This document shows, piece by piece, positions 1 to 5,527 of a DNA stretch of 7,023 nucleotides; position 1 is the first letter of the stretch, and each line of letters starts with the position of its first letter. A model generated the notes under the pieces. That model did no database searches and was not told the origin of the DNA. It saw nothing but the letters and a program-made list of their open reading frames with translations. The position numbers were made by a program, and so were the translations under genes. Source of the DNA: Rhodopirellula sp. (GTDB lineage: Bacteria > Planctomycetota > Planctomycetia > Pirellulales > Pirellulaceae); the NCBI GenBank assembly GCA_002714565.1, contig PAXU01000034.1:10496-17518 (forward strand). The letters run 5' to 3'.

Positions 1-390
1 GTCATGTCGGGTACGAAGTATGACGAGTTGGCTTACCCTAAATCAGATGCGATTGATGAAATCAGCGCACGCCCGAACTTTATATGCCCAATCTATTGTG
101 CTTATCTGGGAAATAACTACTCAGATAACAAACCGGAGCTAGGTGATCTCGTGAAAATTACGAAAGAGACACCGCCAGCATTTCTTGCAGTCACATTCGA
201 TGATGTACACCGCGGCGTGCAATCAGCACTACTTGTTGCCGAATATAAAAAGGCCGGAGTGCCAGCGGAGGCCCATATCTATGCAAAAGGTGGTCATGGT
301 TACGGCATTCGTCCAACGGGTAATCCGGTGGAAACATGGCATCATCGCCTTGCTGAGTGGTTGGAGTCGAGTGGCTGGCTGACGAAGTAA
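1..390 (+). CDS. alpha/beta-hydrolase, BD-FAE/acetyl-xylan-esterase-like, C-terminal part (5' truncated)
   Basis: The reading frame is open from the first base (frame 1, GTC ATG TCG...) to TAA at 388-390, so this is the last roughly 129 codons of a gene starting upstream. The Met codon at position 4 is internal, not a start. The protein resembles the C-terminal half of secreted alpha/beta-hydrolases annotated as carbohydrate esterases or 'xylanase/acetyl esterase' in planctomycetes. Supporting features are the segment ITKETPPAFLAVTFDD, a probable acid residue in the Asp-Asp pair at 199-204, the helix containing KKAGVPAEAHIYAKGGHGYG, and the catalytic His in GGHGYG (codon 295-297). A closing amphipathic helix (WHHRLAEWLESSGW) is usual for the fold. 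The nucleophile elbow and any signal peptide lie outside the window. Known family members deacylate polysaccharides or small esters; the substrate here is unknown. A dienelactone-hydrolase or peptidase S9-like annotation is possible but fits less well. Confidence 0.85.
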   Translation, partial: VMSGTKYDELAYPKSDAIDEISARPNFICPIYCAYLGNNYSDNKPELGDLVKITKETPPAFLAVTFDDVHRGVQSALLVAEYKKAGVPAEAHIYAKGGHGYGIRPTGNPVETWHHRLAEWLESSGWLTK

Positions 391-412
391 TCAAGCCAGT
401 GAGTTGCCCCAT

Positions 413-424
413 TACCAATTGGTA
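413..424. promoter_or_regulatory. 12-bp perfect palindrome in the gap upstream of the large redox gene
   Basis: TACCAATTGGTA reads identically on both strands and lies 23 bases after the esterase stop codon and about 90 bases before the chosen start of the next gene. A dimeric repressor could bind such a site. It has no second copy in this window, and a short A/T-centred palindrome can arise by chance. The rest of the 391-512 gap is A/T-rich with a pyrimidine tract around 461-479. I see no convincing -35/-10 pair in it. Confidence 0.2.
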
Positions 425-512
425 CATGCAACGATTAATTCGTGATAAACTCGTAATCATACTTTTCTTTCTGTTTTCCAGAGAATGTACTTTTCACAGG
501 ATTGGCGCATCG

Positions 513-3500
513 ATGTCAAGATTCCGTATCTCAAGCTTTGCACTGTTCGTCAGTTTTGCTGTTTCAACGGGCGCTTTTTCAGCAGAGAAATTGGTATTAG
601 CTCCCAATTCAAATGTGGCGATCATCGGTAACACAACCGCGGATCGCATGCAGCATCACGGTTGGCTGGAAACGTACATTCAGGCACTGCATCCGGATCA
701 GAAGCTGGCATTTCGCAATCTCGGATTCTCCGGCGATGAAGTCGTCTTGCGACAGCGGTCGGACAACTTTGGTAATGCAGATCAATGGCTAACCAAGGTT
801 CAGGCCGATGTAGTATTCGCGTTCTTTGGTTACAACGAGTCGCTAAAGGGCGAAGCGGGTCTGCCGGGTTTTAAGTCAGATTTGGCAGCCAATATCGACG
901 CGATGCGCTCGCAAAAATATAACGGTACTTCCGCACCAATCCTCGTATATTTCTCACCCATCGCACACGAGAACTTAAATAGTCCTCATCTTCCAAATGG
1001 AGAAGAAAGTAACAAATCGTTGGCTTTGTACACTCAAGCTATGGCTGAGGTTTGCCAGTCGAAGGAAGTGCGATTCGTGGATTTGTATTCAAGTAGTGCG
1101 AAACTCTACAAGATTGCACAGCAGCCATTGACGATGAATGGTATTCATTTGTTGGAACATGGTAACCAGGCGATCGCGCGTGTGATTGTAAGTGAGTTGT
1201 TTAATACAGCAGTGGAAACTGATGGTAAGTACCTAAAACAACTGCAGGAGGCGGTGCTTGAAAGGAACTACTACTGGTTCAGTCGTTACCGCGTTGTGGA
1301 TGGCTATAACGTCTACGGAGGCAGGTCGAAACTCGCCTGGTTCAATCAGTCCAATGCGGATGTGATGAAGCGTGAGATGGAAATCTTTGACGTGATGACC
1401 GCCAATCGTGATGCTGCTGTATGGGCCGCTGCCAATGGGAAAGCCATTGAAGTTAACGACGACAACTTACCCAAAGAACTGGAAGTGAAACCAAACAAGC
1501 AGGGGCCACTTGAGGATGGTAAATTCCCTTATCTCGGTGGTGTTGAAGCAATTTCCAAGTTCACTGTCGCCGAGGGTATGCAGGTGAATCTCTTTGCATC
1601 CGAAGAGATGTTTCCAGAGCTCATCAATCCGGTGCAGATGGCGGTAGACACCGATGGTCGGCTATTTGCATCTGTCTGGCCATCATATCCTCACTGGAAT
1701 CCTACAGAGCCACGCCTGGATCGCATCGTATGCTTGCCGGATGAAGATCGCGACGGCTTAGCTGATAAGTGTGTCGTGTTTGCGGATAAGCTAAACAGCA
1801 TTACGGGATTTGAATTTTGGGGAGGTGGAATGCTGGTAGCTGCACCGCCGGAGATTTGGTTCTTAAAGGACACCGATGGCGACGATAAAGCCGATGTCAA
1901 GATTCGCATGATGCAAGGACTCTCCAGCGCTGACACGCATCATAGTGCTAATGCACTGGTCATAGGTCCGGATGGCGGCTTGTATTACTCCAGGGGTATC
2001 TTCAATAAGGTGGCAACTGAAACACCGACGAAGACATTTCGAAGTGGTGCATCGGGCGTCTATCGATTTGATCCAAGAACATTTGAGTTAGAGTTTGTGT
2101 TCCCAATTGGGCCGAATCCTCACGGAGATGTGTTCGATCAATGGGGCTTCCAGTTTGCAAATGACGGCACTAGTGGTACCGGTTCTTACGTCAACATTGG
2201 AAAGGGAATTGGAAACAAGCAGTGGTTCAAAAAGCGCGTACGACCTGTCGCGGCGACTGGAATCCTCTCAAGCAGCCACTTCCCGGATGCCAACCAAGGC
2301 AATTTCCTCATCTGTAACTGCATCGGATTCCTCGGTGTATTGCAGCATGAAGTTAGCTACAACGGGGCCGATATTACAGCGACGGAAATCGAACCGATTT
2401 TGGTATCGTCCGATCCAAATTTCCGACCTACAGATGTTGAAATCGGTGGCGATGGTGCGATTTATGTGTCTGATTGGGCAAATACGCTCATTGGCCACAT
2501 GCAACACAATATGCGTGACCCAAACAGGGACAACCAACACGGTCGTATATACCGTGTGACATATAAGGGTCGTCCACTTGTGGAGCCGGTCAAGATGAAG
2601 GGCCAGCCAATCAGCGAAGTGCTAGAAGTATTCAAACGACCTGAAAACGGCTTTCGATATCGAGCGAGACTGGAACTAAGTGGACGCGAAACTGACGCTA
2701 TTGTGAATCAGGTCGGTGCATGGGCAAGCAAGCTCAATGTCGATGACCCGATTGATGCTCAGGCACTATTGGAATGTTTGTGGGTATTTGAAGAACATCG
2801 AGTCCCCAATATATCATTGCTAAATCGCGTGTATTCTGTATCAGAGCCAAGGGTGCGTGCTGCTGCGATTCGTACGTTGGGTCATTGGGCAGGAGATGTC
2901 GAAGAATGGGAGGATACTCTCAACGCAGCGGCACGAGACGATTCCAATCTGGTTCGTGCCGAAGCTGTGAAGGCTGCGGTGGAATTTCAGGGATTGGTGG
3001 CTGCAGAGGCATTTTTTGAAGTCGCATCACGACCAACGGACCCGGAATTGACGACCATTCTCAACTATGGCAGAAGTAATCTAAACGTCGATGCCATTGT
3101 TGATGATGCTGTCAAAAACGGAGTTAAACTTTCATTGGCAGCTCAAATGTATGTCCTAAGAAATGCGAGCGTCGAGGATTTGCTGAAAATGGACAAGACA
3201 GAGGCCGTCTACAAAGCCGTTCTCTCTCGTGAAAATGCGAACGTAAAGCAGCTTCAACAATCCATCATAGGTTTGGCGAAGATTCAGAATAATCAGCCGA
3301 TCGACTTGCTGCTGGATCTGATTGTGACACGTGACAACGAGGACGGTGCCGGTTTAGATGGTCTTGGACGTTTGTTGGCAACGCAACCAGCTGAGCAGCT
3401 ACTAGCTGCCCAGGGTGCTCTTGAGGAACTGGCGATAGATGGGAAATCAGCAGAAACGCGCCAAGGTGCGTATGCAGCCTGGATTGCCGCTGATGGTACA

Positions 3501-5417
3501 GGCGACGAAGCATTTTTATCTGCGACAGTAAATAAGGATCGTCTGCAAGATTTCCTTGAAGCTGTAGCCATCGTCGATTCCGATATTCGACCTGCCCTTT
3601 ATGGCAAAGTCAGCCCGCTGATCAGTGAGTTACCAGCCGGCTTGAGTGTGGAAGAGGAAGGCAGTGATTTGCGGGCAAATGGAATCCACGTGGATTACTA
3701 TTACCCAGCGAAAGGCAATGTTGCTATTGAGACACTTAATACCATGACGCCGTCTGATAGTGGAATTGTTCCGCAGATTGTCATGAACGTGCCACAGCGC
3801 AAGGAAGCTGATAAATTTGCACTGAAATTTACAGGAATGATAAATGTTCCCAAGTCGGGGCGTTATACCTTCTTTATCATTTCAGATGATGGTTCGCGGG
3901 TTTATATAAATGATAAGCAGTTAATCGATAACGACGGCCTTCACGGACCGGTTGAAAAGTCTGCAGCAATCGATTTGTCTGCAGGTAATCATAAGCTGGT
4001 TGTGACCTACTTCGATAACGGCGGCGGAGATGGACTAGCTGTGACATGGCAGGGGCCTGGCTTCAACCGCCAGCCAATCGCTGCCGAGCGACTGGTTATC
4101 GGTGGTGGCGAGACAATTCATGATGTTGCAATCCGCGCATTGGGTTCTATTCCCGGCAACGAAGTCGAGAAGATTACAGATCTTTCCGCTTTAATTCGAT
4201 CGGGGCGATCACGATCTGCCGCCGTCGAAACTCTCGGGTTGATCGATGTGAAACACTGGCCGGAGGCTGAGATTAAACCACTGATCGACAATCTCGTCGG
4301 TTATCTAAGCGAAATGCCAGCTCAGGTGCGAGCGGGTGCCATCGCAGAAAGTGCGGTCAATCTCACGAAGAATCTGACCGCAAGACTTGAGCCGGCCGAT
4401 GCAAAGGCCGTTTTGGACAGATTGCAGAATCTTGACGTTCGCGTTATTGCAATTGGTACCGTGCCACATCGGATGATCTATGACAAAGAACAGATCGCTG
4501 TGGAGGCAGGTAAAGCTGTGGAATTCCGCATAAGTAATACGGACAAGATGCCTCACAATTTCGTCATTACAATTCCAGGAGCGATGCAGGAAATTGGCGA
4601 GCTGGCTGAAGCAACTGGCCGTGATCCGGATGCGATGGACCGTCACTATGTTCCTGAATCGGACAAAGTTCTCGTGTCGAGTAAACTCCTGCAGGGCGGT
4701 GAGACAGAATCGATCGTTTTCGAGGTGCCGCAGGAACCAGGTATCTATCCTTACGTTTGCACATATCCTGGGCACTGGCGACGGATGTATGGTGCGTTGC
4801 ACGTTGTCGCTAATCTTGAAGAATACCGACAGGATCCTGCAGCATATTTAGCAGCCCATAAGCTCGAGATTCATGACGACTTGCTTAAACTCAGTGGACG
4901 AAGTCAACAATGGAAGTATGACGACCTAATTGAAGAAGTGAATCCACTTCCGGAAGGTCGTTCCTTCGAAGTTGGCAAAGAGTTGTTTAAGGTCGCCAGT
5001 TGTGTTGCTTGTCACAAACTCGGTGATGAAGGTCTCGTGTTTGGTCCTGATCTTGCGAAGCTTGATGAAAAGAAACACAACGTTGAACATATCTTGCGTT
5101 CACTTGTGGACCCTTCAAAAGACATTGATGACAAGTTCAAGTCATACTCATTTTTGCTTGCCTCCGGCAAGATTGTCACAGGTATGGTTGTTAAAGAAAC
5201 ACCTGATGAAGTGCACGTTGTCGTCAATCCATTGGCCAAAGCAGCAGCAACGGTGATCAAGAAAGGCGATATTGATGCACGCAACGCTAGTCAAACATCA
5301 ATAATGCCACAGGGTCTTCTGGACAAATTGACTCAGGAAGAGATTCTTGATTTGATCGGGTATGTATTAGCCAAGGGTGACAAAGATCACAAGATGTACG
5401 AGATGCACAAGCACTAA
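513..5417 (+). CDS. giant secreted PVC-type multidomain redox protein: pseudo-SGNH, beta-propeller 'dehydrogenase', HEAT, PA14, azurin-like cupredoxin, cytochrome c
   Basis: This encodes a 1634-residue exported protein. Start 513 is chosen because it gives a clean signal peptide (MSRFRIS, hydrophobic core, likely cleavage AFS|AEK near residue 23). In-frame ATGs at 357 and 426 would bury that peptide. Only a weak AGG at 498-500 precedes it. Domains in order are: SGNH-like, about 30-230 (GNT at 39-41, GYNES at 106-110, NGIH at 209-212); a family linker, 252-310; a PVC 'putative membrane-bound dehydrogenase' beta-propeller (TIGR02604-like), about 350-690, with acidic loops at D410-D418 and D453-D461; HEAT-like helices from about 700 (clearest at 777-794); PA14, about 1056-1196; further helices to 1308; an azurin-like cupredoxin, about 1309-1434, with ligands H1348, C1416, H1421, M1425; cytochrome c (TIGR02603-like), about 1482-1620, with heme motif C1497-C1500-H1501 and probable distal ligand M1598; and a His/Met-rich tail. 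Family knowledge supports a periplasmic or surface electron-transfer role. The oxidised substrate is unknown, and enzymatic activity of the propeller is inferred. No frameshift is visible. Confidence 0.92.
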   Translation: MSRFRISSFALFVSFAVSTGAFSAEKLVLAPNSNVAIIGNTTADRMQHHGWLETYIQALHPDQKLAFRNLGFSGDEVVLRQRSDNFGNADQWLTKVQADVVFAFFGYNESLKGEAGLPGFKSDLAANIDAMRSQKYNGTSAPILVYFSPIAHENLNSPHLPNGEESNKSLALYTQAMAEVCQSKEVRFVDLYSSSAKLYKIAQQPLTMNGIHLLEHGNQAIARVIVSELFNTAVETDGKYLKQLQEAVLERNYYWFSRYRVVDGYNVYGGRSKLAWFNQSNADVMKREMEIFDVMTANRDAAVWAAANGKAIEVNDDNLPKELEVKPNKQGPLEDGKFPYLGGVEAISKFTVAEGMQVNLFASEEMFPELINPVQMAVDTDGRLFASVWPSYPHWNPTEPRLDRIVCLPDEDRDGLADKCVVFADKLNSITGFEFWGGGMLVAAPPEIWFLKDTDGDDKADVKIRMMQGLSSADTHHSANALVIGPDGGLYYSRGIFNKVATETPTKTFRSGASGVYRFDPRTFELEFVFPIGPNPHGDVFDQWGFQFANDGTSGTGSYVNIGKGIGNKQWFKKRVRPVAATGILSSSHFPDANQGNFLICNCIGFLGVLQHEVSYNGADITATEIEPILVSSDPNFRPTDVEIGGDGAIYVSDWANTLIGHMQHNMRDPNRDNQHGRIYRVTYKGRPLVEPVKMKGQPISEVLEVFKRPENGFRYRARLELSGRETDAIVNQVGAWASKLNVDDPIDAQALLECLWVFEEHRVPNISLLNRVYSVSEPRVRAAAIRTLGHWAGDVEEWEDTLNAAARDDSNLVRAEAVKAAVEFQGLVAAEAFFEVASRPTDPELTTILNYGRSNLNVDAIVDDAVKNGVKLSLAAQMYVLRNASVEDLLKMDKTEAVYKAVLSRENANVKQLQQSIIGLAKIQNNQPIDLLLDLIVTRDNEDGAGLDGLGRLLATQPAEQLLAAQGALEELAIDGKSAETRQGAYAAWIAADGTGDEAFLSATVNKDRLQDFLEAVAIVDSDIRPALYGKVSPLISELPAGLSVEEEGSDLRANGIHVDYYYPAKGNVAIETLNTMTPSDSGIVPQIVMNVPQRKEADKFALKFTGMINVPKSGRYTFFIISDDGSRVYINDKQLIDNDGLHGPVEKSAAIDLSAGNHKLVVTYFDNGGGDGLAVTWQGPGFNRQPIAAERLVIGGGETIHDVAIRALGSIPGNEVEKITDLSALIRSGRSRSAAVETLGLIDVKHWPEAEIKPLIDNLVGYLSEMPAQVRAGAIAESAVNLTKNLTARLEPADAKAVLDRLQNLDVRVIAIGTVPHRMIYDKEQIAVEAGKAVEFRISNTDKMPHNFVITIPGAMQEIGELAEATGRDPDAMDRHYVPESDKVLVSSKLLQGGETESIVFEVPQEPGIYPYVCTYPGHWRRMYGALHVVANLEEYRQDPAAYLAAHKLEIHDDLLKLSGRSQQWKYDDLIEEVNPLPEGRSFEVGKELFKVASCVACHKLGDEGLVFGPDLAKLDEKKHNVEHILRSLVDPSKDIDDKFKSYSFLLASGKIVTGMVVKETPDEVHVVVNPLAKAAATVIKKGDIDARNASQTSIMPQGLLDKLTQEEILDLIGYVLAKGDKDHKMYEMHKH

Positions 5418-5435
5418 TCGTACTTAGTGTGCTTG
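5408..5435 (+). terminator. imperfect hairpin overlapping the stop codon (possible weak terminator or mRNA 3' structure)
   Basis: CAAGCACTAA at 5408-5417 can pair with TTAGT plus GCTTG at 5424-5428 and 5431-5435. This gives ten base pairs, a 6-nt loop (TCGTAC) and a 2-nt bulge (GT at 5429-5430). The TAA stop lies in the 5' arm. No U-tract follows; the next bases are G-rich. It is therefore not a canonical intrinsic terminator. It could instead stabilise the mRNA 3' end or do nothing. Confidence 0.25.
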
Positions 5436-5456
5436 GGGCACTTGGGGTGCTTGGGG
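5430..5456 (+). repeat. three tandem copies of a 9-nt G-rich unit (NNCTTGGGG)
   Basis: The units TGCTTGGGG, CACTTGGGG and TGCTTGGGG follow each other without gaps just after the large gene's stop codon. A short partial unit (TACGG) comes next. The result is three GGGG runs spaced by 5 nt plus a GG at 5460-5461, which satisfies a loose two-tetrad G-quadruplex pattern on the coding strand and in the transcript. The middle unit also makes short GTGC/GCAC inverted pairs with its neighbours. The repeat is noncoding. Confidence 0.75.
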
Positions 5457-5462
5457 TACGGT

Positions 5463-5472
5463 CGATTAATCG
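5463..5472. promoter_or_regulatory. 10-bp perfect palindrome upstream of the sulfatase gene
   Basis: CGATTAATCG is a perfect dyad lying 55 bases before the sulfatase start. It could be half of an operator or purely coincidental. It does not match the palindrome at 413-424, so there is no evidence for one regulator acting at both gaps. No clear sigma-70-type promoter accompanies it. Confidence 0.15.
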
Positions 5473-5510
5473 GCGTTCGAAACTAATTGCTATGTTTTCA
5501 CTTACTCATT

Positions 5511-5517
5511 GAAAGGA
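5511..5517 (+). promoter_or_regulatory. Shine-Dalgarno-like site for the sulfatase
   Basis: GAAAGGA sits 10 bases before the ATG at 5528. This spacing is slightly long but workable. It supports 5528 over the out-of-frame ATG at 5517-5519, and translation from 5528 immediately gives a signal peptide. The large upstream gene has no comparable site. Confidence 0.5.
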
Positions 5518-5527
5518 TGCGCCACAA

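Noticed and set aside
404..432. TTGCCC as a -35 box for the redox gene
   Set aside because: No acceptable -10 hexamer lies at 16-18 bp spacing.
433..479. Possible terminator after the esterase gene: GATTA/TAATC inverted pair followed by a T-rich tract
   Set aside because: The stem is only five A/T-rich pairs around a 16-nt loop, too weak for an intrinsic terminator, and the T-rich tract is interrupted.
2313..2321. C-N-C pair (C601, C603) in the propeller as an extra metal or disulfide site
   Set aside because: I recall this segment as a usual part of this propeller family, and nothing nearby completes a recognisable metal site.
2095..2559. 154-codon open frame on the plus strand
   Set aside because: It is an out-of-frame shadow within the beta-propeller coding region, with Ser/Thr/Arg-rich low-plausibility protein and no start signal.
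4305..4802. 165-codon open frame on the minus strand
   Set aside because: It lies wholly inside the cupredoxin-encoding part of the redox gene, has no recognisable domain, and the plus-strand frame encodes clear copper ligands.
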